Part shown: positions 36,119 through 45,286 of the stretch, piece by piece
Numbering within the stretch: the stretch's first letter is position 1
Layout: each line of letters opens with the position of its first letter
From: Duganella alba
GTDB lineage: Bacteria; Pseudomonadota; Gammaproteobacteria; Burkholderiales; Burkholderiaceae_D
Direction of reading: 5' to 3'
DNA length: 64,000 nucleotides
Assembly: GCF_009674495.1 (NCBI RefSeq)
Contig: NZ_WKJN01000009.1
Span: 1-64,000 of the forward strand
Notes under the pieces: generated by a model
Seen by the model: only the letters and a program-made list of their open reading frames with translations
Told to the model about the DNA's origin: nothing
Database searches by the model: none
Made by a program: the position numbers and the translations under genes

Positions 36119-36179
36119 ATTAAGATTGTTCTAACAAGCAACAAGTAGCATGTGCTTTTTGCATGCACATCCTCTCATC

Positions 36180-37016
36180 ATGAAGATCGGCCCCCTGCTG
36201 TTGCCGTACACCGCCCTGTTGCTGCTGCTCGTGGCCACGATCAGCTTTGCGCTCGCCCGCTATTTCGACCGGCGCAACGAGCGCAAGATCGAGGCATCGA
36301 TCACCCGCATGTTCATGGTGGCGGTGGTGGTGGCGCGCCTGGCGTTTATCCTGCGCTACCATGCCCTGTACCTGGACCGCCCGCTGACCATGCTCGACAT
36401 CCGCGATGGCGGCTGGGATGAGCAAAGCGGCATCATCGCCGCCTGGGTGTATGCGCTGGTGCTGTGGCAGCGCGGCCGCACCATCCGCAAGGCGGTGGTG
36501 GTGACGGTCGGCGTTGCCAGCGTGCTGTGGCTGGCCGGCACGGTGCTGATGATGGCCAACACGTCGGTGCAGGGCGCCATCCCCGCCGGCGCGCTGCGCA
36601 GCCTGAGCGGCGAGCAGGTGGCCCTGTCCGACTTCCATGGCAAGCCCACCGTCATCAACTTCTGGGCGACGTGGTGCCCGCCATGTCAAAAGGAAATGCC
36701 GGCCATGGCGCAGGTCCAGGCGCAGCGGCCCGATGTGAATATTGTCTTCGTCAACCAGGGCGAGTCGCCGCAGGTGATCCAGCAATTCCTGCGCGCGGGC
36801 CGGCTGGCGTTGCACAATGTCCTGCTGGACCCGACGCAAGCGACCGCGCGCGGCTTTTCGGTGATGGGCTATCCCACCACGCTGTTCTTCGATGCCTCCG
36901 GCAAGCTGGTGTATCAGCACATGGGGCCGCTGTCGGAAGCCGCGCTGCTCCACCGTTTGGAAGAGACCCGCTTGCCGCAGGCGCCTACCCAAGCCGCGGG
37001 AAGTTTGGTTAAATAG
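36180..37016 (+). CDS. Membrane-anchored TlpA-family thiol-disulfide protein
   Basis: Protein of 278 aa with an N-terminal membrane part of about four helices ([21 protein letters not shown], then [15 protein letters not shown], then WVYALVLW, then [20 protein letters not shown]) followed by a periplasmic TlpA/ResA-like domain from about residue 140. The redox site is WCPPC and the cis-Pro loop is [10 protein letters not shown]. The membrane part resembles the Lgt/DsbD-like module seen in some TlpA fusions. It probably reduces or isomerises periplasmic disulfides. The start at 36180 is favoured over an ATG 30 bases upstream for the position of the first helix. The next gene starts 25 nt downstream. 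Confidence 0.85.
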   Translation: MKIGPLLLPYTALLLLLVATISFALARYFDRRNERKIEASITRMFMVAVVVARLAFILRYHALYLDRPLTMLDIRDGGWDEQSGIIAAWVYALVLWQRGRTIRKAVVVTVGVASVLWLAGTVLMMANTSVQGAIPAGALRSLSGEQVALSDFHGKPTVINFWATWCPPCQKEMPAMAQVQAQRPDVNIVFVNQGESPQVIQQFLRAGRLALHNVLLDPTQATARGFSVMGYPTTLFFDASGKLVYQHMGPLSEAALLHRLEETRLPQAPTQAAGSLVK

Positions 37017-37041
37017 CCTCATATTCTTTTCAGGACACGCG

Positions 37042-37800
37042 ATGCAATCACAGCGACAGGAATTTATCGGCGCGCACGGCCACAAGCTGGCGGCGCGGCT
37101 GGACGGGCCGGACGGCGAGGTCAAGGCCTACGCGCTGTTCGCGCATTGCTTCACCTGCGGCAAGGACGTGTTTGCCGCCAGCCGCGTGGCGCAGGCGCTG
37201 ACCGAGCATGGCATCGCCGTGCTGCGCTTCGACTTCACCGGCCTGGGCGCCAGCGAGGGCGAGTTCGCCAACACCAATTTCTCATCGAACCTGGACGATC
37301 TGGTGGCGGCGGCCGATTTCATGCGCCAGACCTACCAGGCGCCGCAACTGCTGATCGGCCACAGCCTGGGCGGCGCGGCGGTGCTGGCGGCGGCCTCGCA
37401 GATGCCGGAAGTCAAGGCGGTGGTGACGATCGCCGCGCCCAGCGATCCCGGCTCCATCGTCAACATGTTCAGCCAGCATCTGGACGAGATCGCGCGCGAA
37501 GGCGAGGCGCAGGTGCAGCTGGCGGGGCGGCCGTTCCGCATCAAGCAGCAATTCGTGGAAGATGCGGGCGGGCACAACTTGAAGGTGAAGATCGCGGCCC
37601 TGAGGCGGGCCTTGCTGGTGATGCACGCGCCGGGCGACGACACGGTGGGCTTGAGCAACGCGATGGAGATTTTCACCGCCGCCAAGCACCCGAAAAGTTT
37701 CATCTCGCTTGACAGCGCCGACCATCTGCTGACGCGGCGCGAAGACGCGGTCTACGTGGCCAACCTGATAGCGGTCTGGGCCGACCGCTATCTGTTTTAA
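37042..37800 (+). CDS. Alpha/beta hydrolase
   Basis: Cytoplasmic hydrolase of 252 aa. The nucleophile elbow is GHSLGG with Ser108, the acid is probably in APGDDTVG, and the His in SADHLL. The early [23 protein letters not shown] is typical of the subfamily that in other genomes is often fused to OsmC; here OsmC is absent. AGGAC precedes the ATG at 37042. It shares 4 nt with the end of the convergent small hypothetical gene. The substrate is not known. Confidence 0.9.
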   Translation: MQSQRQEFIGAHGHKLAARLDGPDGEVKAYALFAHCFTCGKDVFAASRVAQALTEHGIAVLRFDFTGLGASEGEFANTNFSSNLDDLVAAADFMRQTYQAPQLLIGHSLGGAAVLAAASQMPEVKAVVTIAAPSDPGSIVNMFSQHLDEIAREGEAQVQLAGRPFRIKQQFVEDAGGHNLKVKIAALRRALLVMHAPGDDTVGLSNAMEIFTAAKHPKSFISLDSADHLLTRREDAVYVANLIAVWADRYLF

Positions 37801-38135
37801 AAGTCTTCCGACAGGTCTTTCCAGCCCTTGCTGGCGGCAAAGGTGCTGAATTCGTCCGGCGATTCCAGCACCAGCAGGCGGCCTTCCTGCAGCACCGGGT
37901 CGCCGGCGCTCAGGTCCGGGCCCTTGTAGCCGACGGTGCGCAGCTGCGCGACCACGGCGTTAATCAGCGCCTTGTCCTTGTGCAGGCCGCTGATGGGCGC
38001 CTTGAAATCCACGTAGACGTCGATGGCGCCGTAGCCTTCGTCGAAGATGCGGATGGCGGTGGCGTCGTGGGCACGGCCGGAGCCGTCGGTGGCCTTGAAG
38101 GGGCCGCTCAGTTGGATGTCGGTGTCATTGTTCAT
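37797..38135 (-). CDS. Hypothetical protein, 112 aa
   Basis: Small acidic soluble protein, no signal peptide. It starts [20 protein letters not shown] and contains an alternating beta-rich stretch ([21 protein letters not shown]). No family is recognised. The ATG at 38135 is chosen; a GTG 15 bases upstream is possible. It overlaps the stop of the convergent hydrolase by 4 nt and lies 27 nt downstream of the GST gene on the same strand. Confidence 0.6.
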   Translation of the reverse strand: MNNDTDIQLSGPFKATDGSGRAHDATAIRIFDEGYGAIDVYVDFKAPISGLHKDKALINAVVAQLRTVGYKGPDLSAGDPVLQEGRLLVLESPDEFSTFAASKGWKDLSEDF

Positions 38136-38162
38136 GGCTTCAGCATACACAAAAGGTCGAGG

Positions 38163-38801
38163 TCAGTCCACTTTTGGCAGGGCCATGCCGCGCTGCACGG
38201 CCGGGCGGGCGCCGATCATATTGAGCCAGCGTTGCAGGTGGGGCTTGGTCTCCAGCTTGTCGCCGAGCGCCGGTTTCAGCTTGTCGAGGATGCCCACGGT
38301 CCATGGGTAGCAGGCGATGTCGGCAATGCTGTAGGCCGCGCCGGCGATGTAGGCGTGCTTCGATAATTGCTTCTCCATCACGCCCAGCAGGCGGTCCGCC
38401 TCGTCGATGAAGTGCTGGATGGCCAGTTCTGATTTCTCTTCCGAGCGGATGGCGAAGAAGCCGACCTGGCCCAGCATCGGGCCGAGGCCGCCGATCTGCC
38501 AGTGCAGCCATTCCAGCACCTTGTAGCGTTCCGGACCGGCGGCCGGCAGCAGCTTGCCGGTCTTCTCAGCCAGGTAGGTAAGGATGGCGCCGCTTTCGAA
38601 AATGCTGACGCTGTTGCCGTCGGCATCGGTGTCGACAATGGCGGGGATTTTGTTGTTGGGGGAGATGGCCAGGAATTCGGGCTGGAACTGTTCGCCCTTG
38701 CCGATGTTCACGGTCTTGATGGTGTACTGCAGGCCCAGCTCCTCCAGCATGATGGGGATCTTGCGGCCGTTGGGCGTGGTCCAGGTGTGCAGGGTCAGCA
38801 T
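38163..38801 (-). CDS. Glutathione S-transferase family protein
   Basis: Cytoplasmic GST of 212 aa. The N-terminal thioredoxin-like domain (1-85) contains TTPNGRK at the glutathione site, NKIPAIVD with the cis-Pro, and SIFESGAILTYLAEK with the ESxAI motif. The C-terminal helical domain follows (WLHWQIGGLGPMLGQVGFF, then YIAGAAYSIADIACYPW). The TTPNGRK site is like YfcG/Nu-class GSTs, which reduce disulfides. No operon partner suggests the substrate. Confidence 0.93.
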   Translation of the reverse strand: MLTLHTWTTPNGRKIPIMLEELGLQYTIKTVNIGKGEQFQPEFLAISPNNKIPAIVDTDADGNSVSIFESGAILTYLAEKTGKLLPAAGPERYKVLEWLHWQIGGLGPMLGQVGFFAIRSEEKSELAIQHFIDEADRLLGVMEKQLSKHAYIAGAAYSIADIACYPWTVGILDKLKPALGDKLETKPHLQRWLNMIGARPAVQRGMALPKVD

Positions 38802-38867
38802 GGCGGTCCTCGGATGGATTTTCTGTAACGATAATCCATCCGGCCGCGACGCCGCGCCCGTTATAAC

Positions 38868-38957
38868 TCCGGGGTCAGGTCCCCCATTTCTACACGAGCT
38901 GTACCGTAGCGTGCGCTACGGTACAGCTCGTGTAGAAATGGGGGACCTGACCCCGGA
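38868..38957. repeat. Perfect inverted repeat, 44-bp arms, 2-nt spacer
   Basis: Arms 38868-38911 and 38914-38957 are exactly complementary. Each arm contains GGGGTCAGGTCCCC and an inner CTGTACCGTAGCG. It lies between the GST start and the M61 peptidase stop (38963), both on the minus strand, so it is the 3' flank of the peptidase gene. Transcribed, it would form a very long hairpin. Confidence 0.97.
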
Positions 38958-38962
38958 TTTTA

Positions 38963-40834
38963 TTACTTCAGTGGTTGCAGGATCGCTTCCAGGCGGTCCG
39001 GCGTGCCGTCGATGCGTTCCAGGCGTGGATACTTCAGGCCGCCGTGGTAGTCGAGCGCGACGGTCTGGTACAGGGCGCCTTTTTTCACCAGCAGGTTGAT
39101 CGGCTCTTTCGACGTCTTGGCCGCCGTCACTGCCGCGCGCAGCAGTTCAGGCTTGTAGGCGCGGCCGTTCACCGCCAGCAGCGTGGTGTTGCCCGACAGG
39201 CCGGCCTTGAAGCCGACGCCTTCCCACTGGAACGCTTCCAGCTTGCCTTCCGAACCGACCGAGAAGCCCAGCGAGTACTGGAAGTTGGCCGATTTGCTCA
39301 GGTCTTCCTGCGCCTTGAGGAAGTCGGTTGGCTTCTCTGCATACACCAGTTTCCAGCCGGCGCGGGCCAGGCCGTCCAGCGGAGCGCCCGGGCCGTGGCC
39401 GTCCAGGCGGGTGCGCAGGAACTTGGCCCACTCGTAGGGCTGCACCGCGTTGAGCGCCTTGACCACGTCGTCGAAGGTGTAGGGCTTGGCGACGTTGACG
39501 CCGTCATCCACGCCAAAGAAGGTTTTGGCGAAATCGTTCAGCGACTTTTTCTCGCCCGACAGTTCGCGGATCTTGGTGTCGGCGTCCAGCCAGATCAATT
39601 CGCCTTCCGAGTAGTAGTCCTCGGAACGCTGCCAGTTGTTCCAGCCTTGCGGACGGCGGGCGTTGATGATCGGGTCGTTGACCGTGTCCTGCACCGCGCG
39701 CCAGTCGCGGCCCTTGACGTTGTCGTAGCGGGCGGCGGTGGCGGCGATCATGTCGCGGGTGTTTTCAGGCTTGATCAGGCCGGCGCGCGCGGCCAGCACG
39801 GCGCCCCAGTACTGGGTCTGGCCTTCGTACACCCACAGCAGTTCGTTCTGCAGCGGCGTGTTGAAGTCGGCCACGGCCTGGCCGGCAGGACGGCGGAACT
39901 TGCCGTTCCACGAGTGGGTGAATTCGTGCGACAGCAGTTCGCGGCGCGCTTCGTATTTTTTCCACTCGGCGAAGTAGCCCAGCTTGACGCCGTTCTCGCT
40001 CGACTGGTGGTGCTCGCGGCCGATGCCGCCGAATTCATCGCTGATGGCGAACAGGAAATCGTAGTGTTTGTAGTGCTGCGAGTTGAACAGCTTGTAGGCC
40101 TGCTGCACCATTTCGCGGTGCGGGGCGATCTGTTCCGGCGTCGCTTCCAGCTGGTCGGCCGAGTCGGCCACCACGTTGAGGTGCACGGGAATTTTCGCGC
40201 CCGGATCGAGGTCGATGCGGCGGAAGTAGCGGCCGGCGAACAGCGGCGAATCGACCAGCGTCTCCAGGTCCAGCGGCTTGAAGGCGACGTCGTCGCCGGT
40301 GCGCGCCTGCTGCTCCAGCGCGCTGCCGTACTGCCAGCCGGCCGGCACGGTCAGGTTCGGCTGCACGGTGATCTTGTTGGTGGCGTAGCCGGCCGGGTAC
40401 AGCGCCACCGATTGCCATTGCACGCCGAGGATGTCGTTGGTCATCGTGGTGCGGCCCTGGTTGGCTTCCACCGGCGACAGGTATTCGAACTCGACCTCGA
40501 CGCCGCTGGCGCCCTTCGGCACGGTGAGGTGGAAGGCGAAGATGTTGACCGGATCGCGCGTCCATTCCAGCGGCTGGCCGTTGGCGCTGACCTTGAAGCC
40601 GGCGAACTGGTTGATCGCGCCGCTCGGGCCGTGATTGCCCGGAATCCATTGCGGATACAGCAGCGTCAGCTTGCCCGGCTTGGCCGGAATGCTTTCGCGC
40701 ACGCGGAAGATCTGCTGCGCGGTGTTGCTGGCGTCTACTTTCAGAACGATGGTGCCCGGATAGGGCTGGTCGGAAGCCTGGGCGCTGAAGGCGGTAGCCA
40801 ACACGGCGGCGAGTACGGCACGGGTCAAGGTCAT
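38963..40834 (-). CDS. M61 glycyl-aminopeptidase family protease
   Basis: Exported metalloprotease of 623 aa. The signal peptide MTLTRAVLAAVLATAFSAQA is followed by an N-terminal beta domain, then the catalytic domain with the zinc motif HEFTH (303-307) and the downstream Glu in LLWVYEGQTQYW, and a C-terminal PDZ-like domain (about 520-610). The family cleaves N-terminal glycines and is periplasmic or secreted. The ATG at 40834 is chosen since upstream codons break the signal peptide. It is divergent from the small heat-shock gene. Confidence 0.94.
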   Translation of the reverse strand: MTLTRAVLAAVLATAFSAQASDQPYPGTIVLKVDASNTAQQIFRVRESIPAKPGKLTLLYPQWIPGNHGPSGAINQFAGFKVSANGQPLEWTRDPVNIFAFHLTVPKGASGVEVEFEYLSPVEANQGRTTMTNDILGVQWQSVALYPAGYATNKITVQPNLTVPAGWQYGSALEQQARTGDDVAFKPLDLETLVDSPLFAGRYFRRIDLDPGAKIPVHLNVVADSADQLEATPEQIAPHREMVQQAYKLFNSQHYKHYDFLFAISDEFGGIGREHHQSSENGVKLGYFAEWKKYEARRELLSHEFTHSWNGKFRRPAGQAVADFNTPLQNELLWVYEGQTQYWGAVLAARAGLIKPENTRDMIAATAARYDNVKGRDWRAVQDTVNDPIINARRPQGWNNWQRSEDYYSEGELIWLDADTKIRELSGEKKSLNDFAKTFFGVDDGVNVAKPYTFDDVVKALNAVQPYEWAKFLRTRLDGHGPGAPLDGLARAGWKLVYAEKPTDFLKAQEDLSKSANFQYSLGFSVGSEGKLEAFQWEGVGFKAGLSGNTTLLAVNGRAYKPELLRAAVTAAKTSKEPINLLVKKGALYQTVALDYHGGLKYPRLERIDGTPDRLEAILQPLK

Positions 40835-40940
40835 GGTATGCACTAATCGGTTGAACAAGAGAACGAGTGTAGCACGCGGGCAACTTGCAAATCTCGCAAA
40901 AAGCATGACGCGGTGCAGCGAAAATTTTTTGCGCAAAACT

Positions 40941-40968
40941 CTTGAAAGGCGGGCCGGGCGACTTATAT
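40941..40968 (+). promoter_or_regulatory. Putative sigma-32 heat-shock promoter
   Basis: CTTGAAA at 40941-40947 is identical to the sigma-32 -35 consensus; ACTTATAT at 40961-40968 is a partial match to the CCCCATNT -10 with 13 nt between. It lies 89 bases before the small heat-shock gene. Confidence 0.55.
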
Positions 40969-41026
40969 GGGAATCAGCGGTTGCCCAGATGGGGACCGCG
41001 AGAAGGGGATGCTCCCCGTTTTAACC

Positions 41027-41051
41027 ATATCGCTTATTTTGACAAGGATAT
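41027..41051 (+). promoter_or_regulatory. ROSE-like RNA thermometer hairpin
   Basis: In the 5' leader, AUAUCGCU (41027-41034) can pair with AGGAUAU (41045-41051): seven base pairs around one bulged G, loop of 10 nt. This hides the AGGA Shine-Dalgarno, 8 nt before the AUG. UCGCU fits the U(U/C)GCU element of ROSE thermometers, including the bulged G. A second hairpin (GGGGATGCTCCCC) lies just upstream. Confidence 0.65.
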
Positions 41052-41056
41052 CTACC

Positions 41057-41515
41057 ATGCGTACTTTTGACCTGGCACCACTGTATCGCTCCGCTATCGG
41101 CTTTGATCGTCTGGCACAACTGCTGAACGACGCCCAACGCAACGACGCCACCCCGAGCTATCCTCCCTACAACATCGAGCTGGTCTCGGAAGACCAATAC
41201 CGCATCGTGATGGCGCTGGCCGGTTTCGACCGCTCGGAAATCGACATCACCTTCGAACGCGACTCGCTGCAAGTGGTCGGCCGCAAGCAGAAAGACGGCG
41301 TGGAACGCACCTATCTGCACCGTGGCATCGCAGCCCGCGATTTCGAACAGCGCTTCCAGCTGGCCAATCACGTCAAGGTGACCGGCGCCAGCTTCGACAA
41401 CGGCATGCTCACCATCGAACTGGTGCGTGAGATTCCGGAAGCGCTGAAACCACGTAAAATCATCATCGATGGCGGCGAAAACGTCACCGCGCTGGAGCAA
41501 CGCGCAGCGGCTTAA
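41057..41515 (+). CDS. Small heat-shock protein (Hsp20/IbpA type)
   Basis: ATP-independent holding chaperone of 152 aa. The start is MRTFDLAPLYRSAIGFDRLAQLL, as in IbpA; the alpha-crystallin domain covers about 33-125 (YNIELVSEDQYRIVMALAGFDRSEI, then FERRFQLA-type region DFEQRFQLANHVKVTGASFDNGML). The C-terminal tail carries the usual KPRKIII. AAGGATATCTACC precedes the ATG. A sigma-32-like promoter and a ROSE-like hairpin both precede the gene, so control by heat at transcription and translation is expected. Confidence 0.96.
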   Translation: MRTFDLAPLYRSAIGFDRLAQLLNDAQRNDATPSYPPYNIELVSEDQYRIVMALAGFDRSEIDITFERDSLQVVGRKQKDGVERTYLHRGIAARDFEQRFQLANHVKVTGASFDNGMLTIELVREIPEALKPRKIIIDGGENVTALEQRAAA

Positions 41516-41538
41516 TCCAGCTTTAATGTAGCATTTGC

Positions 41539-41564
41539 AACTGGCCGGGTAACCGGCCAGTTTT
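41539..41564 (+). terminator. Rho-independent terminator after the small heat-shock gene
   Basis: A 10-bp perfect stem AACTGGCCGG / CCGGCCAGTT with loop GTAA, ending in a run of four T, 24 bases after the stop codon. It separates the heat-shock gene from the Do-type protease. Confidence 0.88.
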
Positions 41565-41655
41565 GCGTTGTAAGCCCGCATTTTGGTTAAGTAGGGCCTA
41601 AGTTTTTAGCGTCATATTGGATACATCTAAAGTCTTCACCCATAGGAGAACCGTT

Positions 41656-43152
41656 ATGTCCAACTCTACTCTCAAACGCGCAGCCGTCGCAGTCGCCGTC
41701 CTGGGCGTGGTCGGCGTCGGCGGTGCAGTCGCTGTCAAACAGAATGCCGCCGTTGCCGCCGCCACCGTACCTGCCGCCACCGTCGCCCAGGCCGGCATCC
41801 CTGCGCCGGTCGCCGCGCCGCCCATTGCGCTGCCCGACTTCAGCGTCATCGTCGCCCAGAACGGCCCGGCCGTGGTCAACATCAACGTCACCGGCAGCAC
41901 CAAGACCGCCTTCGATCCGGACGCCCAGCAAGGCCGCAACGATCCGTATGCGGACGATCCTTTCTATGAATTCTTCCGCCGCTTCCAGGGCCAGCAGCGT
42001 GGCCCGCAACAACGCCAGGCGCCGACGCACGGCCTGGGGTCCGGCTTCATCATCAGCCCGGACGGCATCATCCTGACCAACGCCCACGTGGTGCGCGACG
42101 CCAGCGAAGTCGTGGTCAAGCTGACCGACCGCCGCGAATTCCGCGCCAAGGTGCTCGGTTCCGATCCGCAAAGCGACGTCGCGGTGCTGAAGATCGACGC
42201 CAAGAACCTGCCGGTGGTGCCGCTGGCCAAGGGCAACGACCTGAAAGTAGGTGAATGGGTGCTGGCGATCGGTTCGCCATACGGCCTTGATAACACCGTG
42301 ACCGCCGGCGTGGTCAGCGCCAAGGGCCGCTCGCTGCCGGATGGTAACGTGCCGTTCATCCAGACCGACGTGGCCGTCAATCCGGGCAATTCGGGCGGTC
42401 CGCTGTTCAACACGCGTGGCGAAGTGGTCGGCATCAACTCGCAGATCTATAGCCAGACCGGCGGCTACCAGGGCTTGTCGTTCGCCATCCCGATCGATGT
42501 GGCCAGCAAGATCAAGAACCAGATCGTCTCCACCGGCAAGGTGGTGCACGCCAAGCTGGGCGTGGAAGTGCAGGAAGTGAACCAGGGCTTTGCCGATTCC
42601 TTCGAACTGGCCACGCCGGAAGGCGCGCTGATCGCCAACGTCGAACGCGGCGGTCCGGCCGACAAGGCCGGCCTGAAGGCGGGTGATGTGATCCGTTCGG
42701 TCAACGGTCAGAAGATCGTCAGTTCGGTCGATCTGCCGTCCATGGTGGGCCTGTCGACGCCGGGCGAGAAGATCACGCTGGACGTCTGGCGCCAGGGCAA
42801 ACCGGTGCGCATCGTCGCCACGCTGGGCAACGCCACCGATAAGGTCGCCAAGGGCGATGCGCCGGTGGCCGATCAGGCCAGCGCCAAGCTGCGCCTGGGC
42901 CTGTCGCTGCGCCAGCTGGACCCGTCGGAGCGCCGTGAATCCGGCATCGCCAGCGGCTTGCTGATCCAGGATGCCGGCGGCGCGGCGGCCGATGCCGGCG
43001 TGCAGGCGGGCGACGTGCTGCTGTCGGTGAACGGCCGTCCGGTCAACAGTGTGGATCAGGTGCGCGAGGTGGTGGGCAAATCGTCCAAGTCGGTGGCATT
43101 GCTGATCCAGCGCGGCGACGATAAAATCTTCATACCGGTGCGCTTAGGCTAA
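41656..43152 (+). CDS. Do-family (DegP/DegQ) periplasmic serine protease
   Basis: Protein quality-control protease of 498 aa. An N-terminal hydrophobic segment (about 9-28) serves as signal or anchor. The trypsin-like domain carries His144 (TNAHVV), Asp174 (DPQSDVAVLKI) and Ser246 (GNSGGP); two PDZ domains follow (about 290-390 and 395-495). The FYEFFRRFQGQQRG loop is typical of DegP/DegQ. AGGAG lies 7 nt before the ATG. A two-component system follows 57 nt downstream, so a cell-envelope stress link is likely. Confidence 0.95.
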   Translation: MSNSTLKRAAVAVAVLGVVGVGGAVAVKQNAAVAAATVPAATVAQAGIPAPVAAPPIALPDFSVIVAQNGPAVVNINVTGSTKTAFDPDAQQGRNDPYADDPFYEFFRRFQGQQRGPQQRQAPTHGLGSGFIISPDGIILTNAHVVRDASEVVVKLTDRREFRAKVLGSDPQSDVAVLKIDAKNLPVVPLAKGNDLKVGEWVLAIGSPYGLDNTVTAGVVSAKGRSLPDGNVPFIQTDVAVNPGNSGGPLFNTRGEVVGINSQIYSQTGGYQGLSFAIPIDVASKIKNQIVSTGKVVHAKLGVEVQEVNQGFADSFELATPEGALIANVERGGPADKAGLKAGDVIRSVNGQKIVSSVDLPSMVGLSTPGEKITLDVWRQGKPVRIVATLGNATDKVAKGDAPVADQASAKLRLGLSLRQLDPSERRESGIASGLLIQDAGGAAADAGVQAGDVLLSVNGRPVNSVDQVREVVGKSSKSVALLIQRGDDKIFIPVRLG

Positions 43153-43209
43153 GGTTACACTGCGGCTACGGGCCGGCAGAACGCTCAACAAAAATAGAAA
43201 GGAAATAAC

Positions 43210-43869
43210 ATGCGACTTCTGCTGGTAGAAGACGACACAATGATCGGCGAGGTAGTGCTGGACCTGTTACGGGCCGAGCACTACGCCGTCGACTGGGTCA
43301 AGGACGGCGCCATGGCCGACACCGCGCTGCAAACCCAGACCTACGATCTGGTGCTGCTGGACCTGGGCCTGCCGCGCAAGGACGGCCTCGACGTGCTGCG
43401 CTCGATGCGCCTGCGCAAGGAGCTGACCCCGGTGCTGATCGCCACCGCGCGCGACGCCAAGGAACAGCGTATCGCCGGCCTCGACGCCGGCGCCGACGAC
43501 TACGTGCTCAAACCCTACGACCTCGACGAGTTGCTGGCCCGCATCCGCGCGCTGCTGCGCCGTTCGGCCGGCCGCGCCGAGCCGGTGTTTGAACACGGCA
43601 ACGTCACGGTCAATCCGCAGACCCGCGAAGTCATCGCCGACGGCAAGCCGGTCAGCCTGTCGGCGCGCGAATGGGCGGTGCTGGAAGCGCTGATCGCGCG
43701 GCCCGGCATCGTGCTGTCGCGCCACCAGCTGGAGGAAAAACTGTACAGCTGGAAGGATGAAGTCAACAGCAACGCGGTGGAAGTCTATATTCACGGCCTG
43801 CGCAAGAAGCTCGGCGCGGAACTGATTCAGAACGTGCGCGGCCTGGGATACATGGTGCCCAAACTATGA
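43210..43869 (+). CDS. OmpR/PhoP-family response regulator
   Basis: DNA-binding regulator of 219 aa. The receiver has Glu8-Asp9-Asp10 (LLVEDDTM), phospho-acceptor Asp51 in LVLLDLGLPRKDG, and Lys101 in LKPYD; the C-terminal winged helix covers about 125-219 (LSAREWAVLEALIARPGIVLSRHQLEEKLYSW). It resembles the QseB/PmrA group. AAAGGAAATAAC precedes the ATG. The stop overlaps the kinase start as ATGA. Targets are not known. Confidence 0.95.
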   Translation: MRLLLVEDDTMIGEVVLDLLRAEHYAVDWVKDGAMADTALQTQTYDLVLLDLGLPRKDGLDVLRSMRLRKELTPVLIATARDAKEQRIAGLDAGADDYVLKPYDLDELLARIRALLRRSAGRAEPVFEHGNVTVNPQTREVIADGKPVSLSAREWAVLEALIARPGIVLSRHQLEEKLYSWKDEVNSNAVEVYIHGLRKKLGAELIQNVRGLGYMVPKL

Positions 43870-45254
43870 AGGTAAGGATGCCACCGCTGCCGCGCGTGCC
43901 GGTGGTCACCCACTCGCTGCGCGGCCGCCTGCTGTGGTTCCTGCTGGCCGCCATCACCATGGCGGCCTTTGCCCAAGCGATGATCGCCTACCGCAGCGCG
44001 CTGAGCGACGCCGACCAGATCTTCGACTACCACATGCAGCAGATGGCGATGTCGCTGCGTTCCAGCGCCACGCTGACCAACAAGGCGGCCGACACGGCGG
44101 CCGATCCCGAAAACGACGACCTGGTGGTGCAGGTGTGGACGCCGGACGGTGCGCAGGTGTTCCGTTCGCTGTCGCGCGCGGCCTTGCCGCAGCGGGCCGT
44201 GCTGGGTTTCTCCAACGTCCGCGTCAACAACACGACCTACCGCGTGTTCTCGGTGCAGACTTCCAACCAGACGGTGCAGATCGCCCAGGACATGGCGGTG
44301 CGCCAGCGCATGGCCGGCACGCTGGCGCTGCGCACGGTGGGCCCGATCGCCGTCATGGCGCCGGTGCTGATGCTGGTGGTGTGGTGGGTGGTGTCCGGTT
44401 CGCTGGCGCCGGTGTCGCGCGTCAAGCGCCAGGTGGCGGCGCGCCAGGCCGAGGATCTGTCGCCGGTGTCGGAAAACGATTTGCCCGATGAAGTGCTGCC
44501 GCTGGTGCAGGAGCTGAACCTGCTGTTTGTGCGCGTGCGCACGGCGTTCGAGGCGCAGCAGCACTTTGTGGCCGATGCCGCGCATGAACTGCGCACGCCG
44601 CTGGCGGCGCTGAAGTTGCAGGTGCTGAGCCTGGAGCGCGCGCCGGACGAGGCGGCGCGCAAGGTGGCGGTGTCGCGCGTCACGGCCGGCATCGAGCGCG
44701 CCACGCGGCTGGTGGAGCAGTTGCTGGTGCTGGCGCGGCAGGAGGGCGGCAGCGAGGAGGTCAAGCCGGAGACGGTCAACCTGGCCGACGTGGTCAAGCG
44801 CGTGCTGGGCGACATGAACGGCCTGGCGCAGGCGCGCCAGATCGACCTCGGCCTGCACCATGCCGACGATGTGGTGGTGGCCGGCCATCCGGACGCGCTG
44901 CTGATCCTGCTGCGCAACCTGATCGACAACGCCATCAAGTACACGCCGGCCGGCGGCACGGTCGATATCGACCTGCGGCGTAGCGTGGCCGCCACAAAAA
45001 ACGCCAAGCCGCGTATTGTGCTGAGCGTGGAGGATTCCGGTCCCGGCATTCCGGCCGACGAGCGCGAACGGGTGTTCAGCCGCTTCTACCGCGTGCCCGG
45101 CAGCCCGGCCGGCGGCAGCGGCCTGGGCATGGCGATCGTGCAGTCGATTGCCGAGCGCCACGGCGCCGTGCTGTCGCTCGACCAGTCCGAGCGTTTGGGC
45201 GGGCTGAAGGTAAAAGTCGATTTTCCTGAGACTGTCAGGGCCACTCCGGTCTAA
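43866..45254 (+). CDS. Sensor histidine kinase (QseC-like)
   Basis: Inner-membrane kinase of 462 aa. Two membrane helices (about 20-42 and 158-180) enclose a periplasmic sensor of about 115 residues; a HAMP-like linker follows. The phosphorylated His240 is in HELRTPLAALK; the ATP-binding domain has N (RNLIDNAIKYTP), DSGPGIP, and GGSGLGMAIV. It is coupled to the regulator gene by an ATGA overlap. The sensor region and cognate regulator resemble the QseBC/PmrAB group, whose signals vary. Confidence 0.95.
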   Translation: MKVRMPPLPRVPVVTHSLRGRLLWFLLAAITMAAFAQAMIAYRSALSDADQIFDYHMQQMAMSLRSSATLTNKAADTAADPENDDLVVQVWTPDGAQVFRSLSRAALPQRAVLGFSNVRVNNTTYRVFSVQTSNQTVQIAQDMAVRQRMAGTLALRTVGPIAVMAPVLMLVVWWVVSGSLAPVSRVKRQVAARQAEDLSPVSENDLPDEVLPLVQELNLLFVRVRTAFEAQQHFVADAAHELRTPLAALKLQVLSLERAPDEAARKVAVSRVTAGIERATRLVEQLLVLARQEGGSEEVKPETVNLADVVKRVLGDMNGLAQARQIDLGLHHADDVVVAGHPDALLILLRNLIDNAIKYTPAGGTVDIDLRRSVAATKNAKPRIVLSVEDSGPGIPADERERVFSRFYRVPGSPAGGSGLGMAIVQSIAERHGAVLSLDQSERLGGLKVKVDFPETVRATPV

Positions 45255-45286
45255 AATGCCGTTTTGACACGGTGTTGGAGTGGCGC

